Source of the DNA: CAUZEO01 sp963578625
GTDB lineage: Bacteria; Verrucomicrobiota; Kiritimatiellia; SLOV01
Reading direction: 5' to 3'
DNA length: 64,000 nt
Assembly (NCBI GenBank): GCA_963578625.1
Contig: CAUZEO010000001.1
Coordinates: forward strand, 1-64,000
Numbering within the stretch: position 1 is the first letter of the stretch; every line of letters starts with the position of its first letter. Of this stretch, positions 33,712-41,892 are shown one piece after another. Both the position numbers and the translations under genes were made by a program. The notes below the pieces were generated by a model, which was given only the letters and a program-made list of their open reading frames with translations, ran no database searches and had not been told where the DNA came from.

Positions 33712-33741
33712 CGGGGCAGGTCCTGGAGGACCCGCCCCGCT
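33712..33741 (-). terminator. intrinsic terminator of the second LamG gene
   Basis: Read leftward, GCGGGGCGGGTCC, a short loop and GGACCTGCCCCGT are followed by TTTTGTTT. It lies about 45 bp after the stop at 33788. It closely resembles the terminator at 32027-32059, so gene and terminator were probably duplicated together. Confidence 0.8.
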
Positions 33742-33787
33742 CGAAGTTGCATTCCTTGTTCGTTAGCTATCGGCGGCGAATCGCCAA

Positions 33788-34873
33788 CTACTCCTCCAGA
33801 ATCTGATACTGCGCCGTGTTGTCGAACCCGTTCGGATCGTAGAGACGCTGGGTCCCGCCATCGCCGACGATGCTGGCCCCGGCATCCAGGAACACGACGC
33901 TGGTGCTGTTGGAAACTTGCAGCACGTAATCTCTGCCGACCTCGCTATCGAACTGTAAAAACGTCGTGGGGCCCACCGTGACGGTTTCGAACCCGGGCCC
34001 CGGCAGGGGGATCGAGGCCATTTCAGCCTGCACGGCGGCATTATCCAGAAGCTCGTCGAAGATCTTCAGTTCATCAATCGCGCCGAGAAATCCGCGGCCG
34101 GTGCCTGTGTGGCTGTCATGCCCGCCGAGCACAAAGGGTCCCCCCTGGTCGTTCAATCCGCTCCAGGAATCGGCACTGTTGCCCACTAAGTCACCGTCGA
34201 CCCACAGCCGTACCGAATTCGATGCCGAATTCCAGCCGACCACAAAATGCACCCATGTTCCTACAGGCAGCGGAGAAGGCGCTGCTATGTTCGGGCCACC
34301 ATTCAATTCGATGCGACCGTGGTATGCTGCATTCGGCTGATTGTGAAGGAGATACGAGAACGGATCCGAACCATGAACTACGAGCCAGTTGGAGTTATCC
34401 GGGTTGTTGATGGCTCCGGCTTCACCGTATGCACTACCGTCACCGTCGGGACCCGGGTCCTGCCGCATCCAGAACATGATGGTGCCGGTGCTGGTCAACG
34501 CGAAGGATGCATCGCTACCGAACCGGACCACGTCGTTCTTCGGACCCTGAGGCTCCCGGTCAAGCCGGGTCGGATGAACCTGTGGGTCATCGAGGATGCC
34601 GTCGCCCCGCACGCCGTTGAACTGCAGGGCGGTTCCGCCCCCGATCAGCGGCGAGTCCACCCAGTCGTTGGTCGGGTTCTTCCCTGCGCCGAACGTGCCG
34701 TGCTGCGGATTAGTGATCACCTGGTCGAACACGTTCGTTCCGGCCCCTTCGTCGAAGTTGTAGTAGTGAATCATGGCCGCCTGAGAGCCGGCCGCGCACA
34801 GGAAGCACGCCGCAGCCGCGGCGGCAATCACTGTGGCTGTCCATCTGTTCGTTTTCATCTGAATTTTCTTCAT
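33788..34873 (-). CDS. LamG-domain secreted protein with replaced C-terminus
   Basis: A 361-residue protein; GGAGAAACC precedes the ATG. It has a signal peptide (residues 1-33, ending CAAGSQA). The LamG part matches the PEP-CTERM neighbour (MIHYYNFDEGAGTNVFDQV, IMFWMRQDPGPDGDGS, NNPDNSNWLV, GRGFLGAIDELKIFDE). The C-terminus differs: after SIPLPGPGF comes a small beta domain (GRDYVLQVSNSTSVVFLDAG and NTAQYQILEE) and the stop. Immediately after the stop the same frame reads LAIRRR and stop (33769-33787), the end of a PEP-CTERM tail, so the ancestral protein had one. It overlaps nothing; 22 bp separate it from the next paralogue upstream. Confidence 0.88.
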   Translation of the reverse strand: MKKIQMKTNRWTATVIAAAAAACFLCAAGSQAAMIHYYNFDEGAGTNVFDQVITNPQHGTFGAGKNPTNDWVDSPLIGGGTALQFNGVRGDGILDDPQVHPTRLDREPQGPKNDVVRFGSDASFALTSTGTIMFWMRQDPGPDGDGSAYGEAGAINNPDNSNWLVVHGSDPFSYLLHNQPNAAYHGRIELNGGPNIAAPSPLPVGTWVHFVVGWNSASNSVRLWVDGDLVGNSADSWSGLNDQGGPFVLGGHDSHTGTGRGFLGAIDELKIFDELLDNAAVQAEMASIPLPGPGFETVTVGPTTFLQFDSEVGRDYVLQVSNSTSVVFLDAGASIVGDGGTQRLYDPNGFDNTAQYQILEE

Positions 34874-34895
34874 GGTTTCTCCACGTGATTTTGAA

Positions 34896-35996
34896 TCAGT
34901 CCAAAATTTCGAATTGGTAGCTGCCGTTGGGGTCCCCGTCGGGGTCGTAGAAGTTGACGGGATCGCCTGTCCCCTTCACAAGAGGTCCTACTGGGATAAA
35001 GTTCCCCGCCACCAGGTCGGTGGCTCGCTTCAGCTGGTAGTTTTTGTTGGCCTTGGTGCTCAGGCTCATGATGACGGCACCGGTCACCGGATCGGGGACC
35101 CAGGGAATCGTCCCCTCGGGCGCGGCCGGCACGATCGCCATTTCGGCCTGAACTTCCTGCGCGGTCAGGGCGGTATCGAAGATCTTGAGTTCATCAACGC
35201 CGCCAAGGCAACCACGTCCCGAACCCGTCTGGCCCGGCTGCCCGCCGACATACAAAGAGCCGGTCGCAGTGAGTAGACCGTTGAAACCGTCGTTTACGGC
35301 GACTTCCACGCCGTCGACGTAGAGGAAGGATTCCCCGTCGCCGTAATACCCGCCGGTTTTCGTCCAGGTCGTGGCGATGTGGACCCATTCCCCAGTCGGC
35401 AGCGGACTCGGTGACCTCAAATCGATCTCACCCATTTTTCCCTCGAACCGAAGACCCAGTCCTTGCGAAGGCTGATGGTGGAAAACGTATGGATCTATGC
35501 CGACGGGTCCCTTGTAAATAATCCAGTTCGCATTGTCCGGGTTGTTGATGGCGCCGTCGCCACCGTACGGGCTGCTGCCGTCGCCGTCGGGACCCGGATC
35601 CTGGCGGTACCACATCATGATTGTTCCCTCGTTCGTAAGATCGAAGGAGGCGTCCGGCCCGAATTGCACGTAAGCATTCTGCGGGCCCAGCGGCACCCGG
35701 TCACGCCGGGTTATATGAACGGGTGGGCTGTCTTTGATGCCGTCGCCCCGCACGCCAGGGAACTGAAGCGCGTTCCCCCCGTTCACCAGAGGGGAGGAGA
35801 TCCAGGCGCTGGCTGGATCCAGTTGGGCTCCGAATGTCCCGTCCTGAGAATTGGTCTTTACCTCGTCCTTGGTCTGAGTACCGCCCCCCTCGTCGAACCG
35901 GTAGTAATGAACCAATGCTGCCGGACCGCTGACCGCGGCCACCAGCATCCACAGCCCCGCAACCGGAACCATGTAGCGCGTTGCTTTACTTCTCAT
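34896..35996 (-). CDS. LamG-domain secreted protein, third paralogue
   Basis: A 366-residue protein from the ATG at 35996, which has a GGAGACC site; the frame continues upstream without coding character. The signal peptide (RYMVPVAGLWMLVAAVSGPA) leads into LamG (LVHYYRFDEGGGTQTKDEV, IMMWYRQDPGPDGDGS, NNPDNANWIIYKG, GRGCLGGVDELKIFDT). The C-terminus is a small beta domain (ANKNYQLKRATDLVAGNFIP, GSYQFEILD) common in verrucomicrobial exported proteins. It has no PEP-CTERM tail. It is followed by its paralogue after 22 bp, so these two are probably co-transcribed. Role: surface or extracellular binding; ligand unknown. Confidence 0.88.
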   Translation of the reverse strand: MRSKATRYMVPVAGLWMLVAAVSGPAALVHYYRFDEGGGTQTKDEVKTNSQDGTFGAQLDPASAWISSPLVNGGNALQFPGVRGDGIKDSPPVHITRRDRVPLGPQNAYVQFGPDASFDLTNEGTIMMWYRQDPGPDGDGSSPYGGDGAINNPDNANWIIYKGPVGIDPYVFHHQPSQGLGLRFEGKMGEIDLRSPSPLPTGEWVHIATTWTKTGGYYGDGESFLYVDGVEVAVNDGFNGLLTATGSLYVGGQPGQTGSGRGCLGGVDELKIFDTALTAQEVQAEMAIVPAAPEGTIPWVPDPVTGAVIMSLSTKANKNYQLKRATDLVAGNFIPVGPLVKGTGDPVNFYDPDGDPNGSYQFEILD

Positions 35997-36208
35997 CCTG
36001 GTCTCCTTTCGCTGGATAAAACGACCGGATGAACAATCCGTACATCCGGCGATTGAATGCGACTTCGTCGGCCTCTCCATGGGCCAGAGGGCCCGACCTC
36101 GCGCAATCTAGGAAAGATACCTCCCCCGCAAACGGGCTGGCAACAAAAAAATCATTGAATATCGGCATAACTACGTTTAGCATTCCATTGCTTAACGGAG
36201 CGGTGATC

Positions 36209-36227
36209 CGACCCGAAAATCGGGTCG
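36209..36227. promoter_or_regulatory. hairpin/dyad in the LamG-pseudopilin divergent gap
   Basis: A perfect 8-bp dyad (CGACCCGA / TCGGGTCG) with a 3-base centre in the gap between the divergent genes at 35996 and 36279. It could be an operator or a leader hairpin of the pseudopilin mRNA. No regulator for it is visible. Confidence 0.35.
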
Positions 36228-36278
36228 CTTCCGTCGATGATACATCACGGATGCGTGACTACGGCAGGAGATCCGGAA

Positions 36279-37136
36279 ATGCGTTTTTGCAAGAAAGTAA
36301 AGCAAAACATGGAAAGTTCCTCACGTAACTCAGCCCGAAGGTTCATTGAGTCGCTGGCTTGCCGGCCGAAGTCTTCTGTGCCCGCGACTGCGTCGGTGGG
36401 GTGGAGGCAAGCCCGGTCAGGATTCACGCTCATCGAACTGTTGGTGGTCATCGCTATCATCGCGGTGTTGTCGGCGATTCTGCTCCCGGCCCTCCGGGAA
36501 GCGCGACTGCGTGCCTATACCGCATCCTGCCTGCCGAATATTCGAGGCGGGCACCTGGTCCAGACCCAGTACGCGCTCGATAACGGAGGCGAATATGCGG
36601 AGGCGCCTGAGCATTTGCCGGATTACTACCGGGAGGGAGGCCCATACCAGGGGAGCCGCCGGCAGAAGTTCGAGGATTATGTTTCGAATTACAAGATCCT
36701 CTCCTGCCCCTATCACAACTATACGATGCGGAGATTTCGGGCCGATCGGCATTGGCGCCGGGAGTGGGCCACCAGCGGCCCCGCCGACACCTACAATTTC
36801 TGCCACATGAACTACATGTGGATGGGCAACTACGTGAAGGGAATCTCTGCCTACTATAACGGGGAGCTCCCGTGGCCGAAGTCCATGGATGAAAGCACTC
36901 CGGACCGCGTGCTGGTCACCCACCGGATCAACCTCATCAAGGGATACGGAGCCCAATTCGAAAGCCACAACAATGCATTGGAAGTGCTGGGCGTCCGGCG
37001 GATCCAGCAGCCGGAAAAGGAGCTGGCCGGTTTGAAGGAGAACCCCGTTGGATATGCCGATGGTCATGCCCTCGTCATCCCGGCCGAAGACATCGTGCGG
37101 CGCGTAAAAACTGGGTCGGGAACTCTGTTTTATTGA
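36279..37136 (+). CDS. type IV pilin-like / pseudopilin-type protein, copy 1
   Basis: A 285-residue protein. The ATG at 36279 is preferred over one at 36237 because AGGAGA lies 9 bp before it. Residues about 46-70 are the prepilin motif: [20 protein letters not shown], cut after Gly, with the conserved Glu5 and a hydrophobic helix. The leader is unusually long (about 45 residues). The C-terminal domain ([45 protein letters not shown]) is the H-X9-DG-type globular region seen in large PVC pseudopilin families. It is followed after 9 bp by a near-identical copy. No secretion or pilus machinery is nearby. Function unknown; probably exported and surface-linked. Confidence 0.85.
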   Translation: MRFCKKVKQNMESSSRNSARRFIESLACRPKSSVPATASVGWRQARSGFTLIELLVVIAIIAVLSAILLPALREARLRAYTASCLPNIRGGHLVQTQYALDNGGEYAEAPEHLPDYYREGGPYQGSRRQKFEDYVSNYKILSCPYHNYTMRRFRADRHWRREWATSGPADTYNFCHMNYMWMGNYVKGISAYYNGELPWPKSMDESTPDRVLVTHRINLIKGYGAQFESHNNALEVLGVRRIQQPEKELAGLKENPVGYADGHALVIPAEDIVRRVKTGSGTLFY

Positions 37137-37145
37137 GGTTGTGGA

Positions 37146-37916
37146 ATGGACGACGAGGCACGAGACTATGACAGTCTTGAAATCCGAGATTCGAAATCAG
37201 CCTTCACGTTGATTGAGCTTCTGGTGGTCATCGCTATCATCGCGGTGCTGTCGGCGATTCTGCTCCCGGCCCTCAGGGAAGCGCGACTGCGTGCCTACAC
37301 CGCATCCTGCCTGCCGAATATTCGGGGCGGGCACCTGGTCCAGACCCAGTACGCGCTCGATAACGGAGGCGAATATGCAGAGGCGCCTGAGCATTTACCG
37401 GATTATTTCCGGGAGGGAGGCTCATACCAGGGGAGCCGCCGGCAGAAGTTCGAGGATTATGTTTCGAATTACAAGATCCTCTCCTGCCCCTATCACAACT
37501 ATTCGATGCGAAAATTTCGGGCCGATCGGCATTGGCGCCGGGAGTGGACCACCAGCGGCCCCGCCAACACCTACAATTTCTGCCACATGAACTACATGTG
37601 GATGGGCAACTACACGGCGGGAATCTCTGCCTACTATAACGGGGAGCTCCCGTGGCCGAAGTCCATGGATGAAAGCACTCCGGACCGCGTGCTGGTCACC
37701 CACCGGATCAACCTCATCAAGGGATACGGAGCCCAACTGCTCAGCCACAACAATGCGCTCGACGTGCTGGGCATCCGGCGTCTCCAGCAGCCGGAAATGG
37801 AACTGGGCGGGTTGAAAGAAAACCCGGTCGGATATGCTGATGGCCACGCACTGGTCATTCAGGCCGAAGACATCGTACGGCGTGTGAACAGCGGCAGGGG
37901 AGTCCTGTTTTACTGA
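37146..37916 (+). CDS. type IV pilin-like protein, copy 2
   Basis: A 256-residue tandem copy of the preceding gene. From [20 protein letters not shown] to the C-terminus it is almost the same protein; differences are scattered (for example YTMRRFR vs [16 protein letters not shown] vs KGYGAQLLS). The leader is shorter (about 18 residues) and unrelated; part of it (LEIRDSKS) is encoded by GAAATCCGAGATTCGAAAT, which resembles the repetitive sequence at 60185-60210. The ribosome-binding site is weak (GAGG). The pair is a recent tandem duplication in which the 5' end of the second copy was replaced. Confidence 0.85.
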   Translation: MDDEARDYDSLEIRDSKSAFTLIELLVVIAIIAVLSAILLPALREARLRAYTASCLPNIRGGHLVQTQYALDNGGEYAEAPEHLPDYFREGGSYQGSRRQKFEDYVSNYKILSCPYHNYSMRKFRADRHWRREWTTSGPANTYNFCHMNYMWMGNYTAGISAYYNGELPWPKSMDESTPDRVLVTHRINLIKGYGAQLLSHNNALDVLGIRRLQQPEMELGGLKENPVGYADGHALVIQAEDIVRRVNSGRGVLFY

Positions 37917-38106
37917 GGTAGTGGATTCCGGGTTCAGCTGGGGTTGAGCGCTCCCCCCTTAGCCTGCCGTGACAATCGGGCTCCAGCTATCGGCGAAAAT
38001 CCTCTGCGTTGCGGGGGGGCGGGGCACTGTTCAATGCCTACTGAGAGGCGTCCTCAAGGCTCCGAAGAGTCTTGGTAGGGGCGTTCTGTCTATTTTGAAC
38101 CGGGGA

Positions 38107-38331
38107 ACATACCGGGACGCGATAGAAACGCTGCTGACATGTGACGGGTTTCCTGAACCCTTTCTTCGCGGATCGAAAGCCGCCGACAACCGTTGGGCAT
38201 CCGTTTATCACCAGGAGATTCTCCGAGCCGATGTCCGGGATGCATTTGCCGTGAGGGATCTGGACTCTCTGACGCTGCTTTACGACCTGCTTGTGCCGCG
38301 GGTCGGGTCCCCGCTGTCCGTGACTCAACTC
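38107..38331 (+). pseudogene. fragment of a DUF4143-type AAA ATPase
   Basis: About 75 codons match the start of the C-terminal DUF4143 domain of AAA_14 ATPases: CDGFPEPFLRGSKAADNRW, then HQEILRADVRDAFAVRDLDS and LVPRVGSPLS. The ATPase core is missing, and after PLS the expected helix-turn-helix is absent. The frame runs on for 50 codons with no family content. Upstream (37917-38106) nothing is recognisable. Downstream (38331-38502) is a small hairpin (ACGGGTCACACACCCGT) like the one at 28760. This is the debris of a lost gene. Confidence 0.7.
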
Positions 38332-38502
38332 CCAATCCTACTCGTAACCGCAAATCGATTCGAGGTTCGGTTACAGTGCGATCAGGAGGTGCCTGTGAGG
38401 AGTCTTGGGGTTCCGGTTGTCGTCCGCCACACGGGTCACACACCCGTGCTGCGAAAAAACCGCCCCGTCCTTCCTCCTTGATTCCACCTGCACAATGATG
38501 CG

Positions 38503-39321
38503 ATGGATACTCTCGTGAGTACAACCGCCCATCTTCCGCTTAAAGTCCAATACTTCTGCGACGCCACTCCGCCGGGCATCGCCTGCCGCGAGGAAAACTT
38601 CGAACGCCGGGAACTTCAATTCGAACTGCCCGTAGCACAGACCGCCCTCGTCCTCGTCGACCTCTGGAACGTCCACCACATCGACAGCTGGGTGGAGCGG
38701 GAGACGGCCGTGCTCAAGGAGAAGATCCTTCCCGTCATCGAAGCTGCGAGAGAGGCCGGGCTGACCCTCGTGCAGGCGCCAAGCCCGGAAGTGATCCGGA
38801 ACCAGGAGAAACTGCAGAAACGGGTCTACGGCGGGTGGTCTGATCCAAACATGAAGCAGGCCCCAGCCGACTGGCCGCCGACGGAGTTCAAGGAGCGCAG
38901 CGGGGGCTATCACGCCTTTCGACATCCGCGCCAGCAACCGCCGGGCGTCCAGCGGTTTTGGGACAAGCTGGAAGGACAGATGGACATCAGTCCGCTCGTC
39001 GAGATCGCGGACTCCGATTATCTAGTGGCCACCGGCGACCAATTGCACACGCTGCTTCGGGAACAGGAGGTTCTTCACATCCTTTACGCAGGTTTTGCCA
39101 CCAACTGGTGCATTCTGGGACGCGACTACGGCGTGGCCCCGATGTATGGGCGTGGATACAACGTGATCCTGCTGCGCGACGCCACCGAGGGAGTGGAGTT
39201 TCCGGACACCCTTGAGCAAGGTTGGGCCACCGAATTGGCGGTGCGGGAGGTGGAGCAGAAATACGGGTATACCGCGACAAGTGCAGACCTGATTGCCGCG
39301 TGCGGGAAAGCCCGCCCTTGA
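38503..39321 (+). CDS. isochorismatase-family cysteine hydrolase
   Basis: A 272-residue protein of the isochorismatase-like superfamily. Asp53 in TALVLVDLWN and the nucleophile Cys203 in GFATNWCILGRDYG are in their usual places, with a cis-peptide-type turn before the cysteine (FATN). It is longer than minimal members because of an insert (residues about 100-160, rich in Pro and Lys). These enzymes hydrolyse amides, carbamates or vinyl ethers. It has no signal peptide. It precedes copy B of the ~735-residue family after a 294-bp gap holding a hairpin and a small coupled reading frame. Confidence 0.88.
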   Translation: MDTLVSTTAHLPLKVQYFCDATPPGIACREENFERRELQFELPVAQTALVLVDLWNVHHIDSWVERETAVLKEKILPVIEAAREAGLTLVQAPSPEVIRNQEKLQKRVYGGWSDPNMKQAPADWPPTEFKERSGGYHAFRHPRQQPPGVQRFWDKLEGQMDISPLVEIADSDYLVATGDQLHTLLREQEVLHILYAGFATNWCILGRDYGVAPMYGRGYNVILLRDATEGVEFPDTLEQGWATELAVREVEQKYGYTATSADLIAACGKARP

Positions 39322-39405
39322 CCCGGCCGCTCCGGTAGTTGATTGGAAACCAAGCCCCGTCCGGTCCCAGCAATCAGTCTGGATTGTTAAAACACCGTCT
39401 AAACC

Positions 39406-39426
39406 CCACCGGGTTTATCCCGGTGG
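39406..39426. terminator. hairpin after the isochorismatase-like gene
   Basis: A perfect 8-bp stem (CCACCGGG / CCCGGTGG) with a 5-base loop, 85 bp after the stop at 39321. No T-run follows. It could be a terminator or attenuator; 16 bp later TACAAT could serve as a -10 for the downstream genes, but no good -35 is present. Confidence 0.4.
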
Positions 39427-39487
39427 AGACGTGATCCTGTGCTACAATTCGGTGAATACCAAACACGAGCCCGAAAAGGAGCAATGA

Positions 39488-39619
39488 ATGAGTCTGGCTC
39501 TATTCTCGCTCCAACCGTGCATTATTGTTTCGTCCTTGGTTTCATCAGTGCAAGATCTAGTCCATGAGGGAACCCGCCGTCGCATTGGACTAGTACGAAA
39601 TACAATTATTCCGCAATGA
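39488..39619 (+). CDS. possible 43-residue coupled leader ORF
   Basis: A short frame begins at an ATG 6 bp after a good AGGAG site (39477-39481). It encodes 43 residues: a hydrophobic first half (MSLALFSLQPCIIVSSLVSS) and a basic second half (HEGTRRRIGLVRN). Its TGA stop overlaps the ATG of copy B in ATGA (39616-39619), the classical arrangement for translational coupling. Copy B itself lacks a good ribosome-binding site, which fits. It has no recognised family. It could be a real small protein or a leader whose translation controls copy B; chance is also possible. Confidence 0.45.
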   Translation: MSLALFSLQPCIIVSSLVSSVQDLVHEGTRRRIGLVRNTIIPQ

Positions 39620-41874
39620 ACCACAAAACATCAGCGTCCCTGCCCAGGATACGCATCGCTCCGATCCACAACCGTCCCGTTGTCCCTGAAGAAAACCCAC
39701 GGTTCGAGACGCTGGATCCAAAGCCGGTGGCCCGGCGGGACCTGCCCAAGGACTTCCAGGAGAGTGTGCAGATGGGGTGGAACGACTACCTCATCTACAA
39801 CATGATGTTCGACTACGACTTTGCCACTGCGATTCGTCCGTTTAGCGCGTGCATGTGGTTCAACGAGCCGGAGGACGGCGAAGTTCCCGGCTGGCGGGAT
39901 GTCGCGAGAAAGTATGCGGAAAAGGGACTGATCCTGGAGAGCATCTGGGGGATTCGCCACGGCATGCCCTTCCGGTCCGGCAGCGGGGAAATGACCGTGC
40001 CGGAAGAGGTTCACCAGTTCCTGCTCGAGACGTTCGGGCCCCGGTTCTGGGGGTGGGAGAACGGTGAACAGGACCAGGAATACTGTGCGCACTATGTCTT
40101 CGGGTCGTATGGATGGACGCCACAGCCGTCCGAGCGAAGTCGCAAAGAGGCCTACGAGGATTTCGTGCGCTTTTCCAAGGGAACCCTCGACCGGATGTTC
40201 CACGATTACTCCGTCTCCATCGGTGCCCAGGGGTTTTGCCACTATTACGGTGAAATGGGCCTCCGGATGATCGGCCTCGAGCTCAGCACGGGACTTCCCA
40301 GTTCGATCCTGCGCTGCGCCTTTCTGCGAGGCGCGTCGAAGCAGTACGATTTGCTCACCCACAACCAGATCTCGATCTTTCTCCGCAGCCCCGAGCAGAA
40401 ACCGTTTTTTTCATCGTCCAGGGTCTTTCCCAGCGAAGGCCGTGGGCTGCGGGTCGAGTGGCAATATGCGCACCCGGACGGCGGCACGCCGTCTCACCTG
40501 TTCAAGCGGCTGTGGTTTTCCTCCTACATGTACGGCGTCAGCGCGCTGGGCACCGAGGGCGGCCTCTTTTATGACGACGTCGCATCATTGCCCCGTCACT
40601 ATCAAGGGATCGAGGCCGTCGGGGTCCGGCCGCCATCAGAGGCGACGAATGACAAGGATTTCTACCACCCGACGGATGCATCGGGGGACGCGTCGAGGAA
40701 ATCCCTGAACCGGCCCGCGGAACTGGAACATAACCTGACCCCGCTGGGCCGTGACTTTCGCGAGTGGGTATTCACCACCCGGGCGCATCCGGACCGCGGG
40801 GTGATGTATGCGCCGGTGGCTCTGGTGATGGATTTCCACCACGGATGGTGTCCGCCGGTGCACGTCGGCATGGGCCAAAGCCGGCCGGAGCATGTGTGGG
40901 GAAACATTCCCTACCAGCTTGGGGACTACCACATCGACCAGTTCTTCCACTGGATTTTCCCCGGCTACCTGGAGTTCGCCTATGCGATCAACGGCCGGGG
41001 GTGCCTGACGCCCACCCCGTTCGGCGACTCGTTCGACGTGCTGCTCACGAATGCCTCGCTGGATGTGTTCAACAAGTACCAGGCCGCGGTGCTGCTCGGA
41101 GAAATGCCCGATGAACCGGACTTCGCGGCGACGTTGGAGGCATTTGTCCGTTCAGGCCGAACCGTGGTCCTGTGTACGCGGCAGATGACCGGCGGCCTTG
41201 CAGATCTTGCGGGCTTGGAAATCAAGGATAGGGATCTGGAAAGCTCGACGTCGACGAGCCTGGTGACCGGAAAGAGTTACAGGGAGACCGCCTATCTCTA
41301 TGACCTTGTTGAGGCGAAAGACGCAGACGTGCTCGCGGTAAACGATGCCGGACATCCGCTCGTGTGCGTGACCAGGGTGGGAGAAGGTCTGATTTTCGTC
41401 ATCACGCCGGTCTACTGGGCCACCGGCAGGCGACCCGATCATAAGTTGGAATTTATCGAGGGATTGCCTTGGGGCAAACATTTCATGAACGAATATTTTC
41501 GTGGCCGGCAGGCGGCCCCCGTGCACTTTCTGGAGGTGGTGCAGGAGGTCATCGGGCAGGTCTTTGAATCGTATTCGTTGATCGAGTTGACCGGGCGGCC
41601 TCTCCAGTACATCGTCAACGTGACCAACGAAGCGGATAAACTTCTGGTCACACTCATCAACAACGGCGAAGCTCAATGGGACGGTCGGCTCTCGGTGAAA
41701 GGACAACGGATCAAGCGATGCGTGGAGTGGCTCTCGAGATGCGAGACCTGCATCGAGGACGGTGCACTGTTGGCGGCCGTACCCGCCACCGATGTGCGGA
41801 TCTATGAATTGACTTGCGAGGAGTCGTTCCTCACTCTAGCCCCCCCGGCTGGAACCTTGGCTCCCGCACCATGA
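39616..41874 (+). CDS. ~735-residue glycosidase-like family, copy B
   Basis: A 752-residue paralogue of copies A and C. The opening block (EPKPVARRDLPKDFQESVQ in A) is nearly invariant (DPKPVARRDLPKDFQESVQM), as are GWENGEQDQEY, GTEGGLFYDD, LVMDFHHGWCPPVH and GCLTPTPFGDSFDVLL. The GATase-like part (YQAAVLLGEMPDEPDFAATL, RTVVLCTRQMTGGLADLAG) and the C-terminal beta domain (DVRIYELTCEESFLTL) are complete. It has a short extra C-terminal tail (APPAGTLAPAP) and 5 more N-terminal residues. It is more diverged from A and C than they are from each other. It lies 18 bp before a secreted DUF6259-like protein, which links the family to extracellular glycan cutting. No signal peptide. Confidence 0.75.
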   Translation: MNHKTSASLPRIRIAPIHNRPVVPEENPRFETLDPKPVARRDLPKDFQESVQMGWNDYLIYNMMFDYDFATAIRPFSACMWFNEPEDGEVPGWRDVARKYAEKGLILESIWGIRHGMPFRSGSGEMTVPEEVHQFLLETFGPRFWGWENGEQDQEYCAHYVFGSYGWTPQPSERSRKEAYEDFVRFSKGTLDRMFHDYSVSIGAQGFCHYYGEMGLRMIGLELSTGLPSSILRCAFLRGASKQYDLLTHNQISIFLRSPEQKPFFSSSRVFPSEGRGLRVEWQYAHPDGGTPSHLFKRLWFSSYMYGVSALGTEGGLFYDDVASLPRHYQGIEAVGVRPPSEATNDKDFYHPTDASGDASRKSLNRPAELEHNLTPLGRDFREWVFTTRAHPDRGVMYAPVALVMDFHHGWCPPVHVGMGQSRPEHVWGNIPYQLGDYHIDQFFHWIFPGYLEFAYAINGRGCLTPTPFGDSFDVLLTNASLDVFNKYQAAVLLGEMPDEPDFAATLEAFVRSGRTVVLCTRQMTGGLADLAGLEIKDRDLESSTSTSLVTGKSYRETAYLYDLVEAKDADVLAVNDAGHPLVCVTRVGEGLIFVITPVYWATGRRPDHKLEFIEGLPWGKHFMNEYFRGRQAAPVHFLEVVQEVIGQVFESYSLIELTGRPLQYIVNVTNEADKLLVTLINNGEAQWDGRLSVKGQRIKRCVEWLSRCETCIEDGALLAAVPATDVRIYELTCEESFLTLAPPAGTLAPAP

Positions 41875-41892
41875 CCAAGGAAAGGATACACG

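Larger units (their letters stand above)
32981..33787. other. 800-bp gap without a gene between LamG genes
   Basis: This holds the upstream region of the PEP-CTERM gene (AT-rich, a T10 run at about 33162), a GC-rich hairpin, a palindromic repeat element (33492-33622) and the terminator of the next LamG gene. No coding frame here has any recognisable content. Confidence 0.6.
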
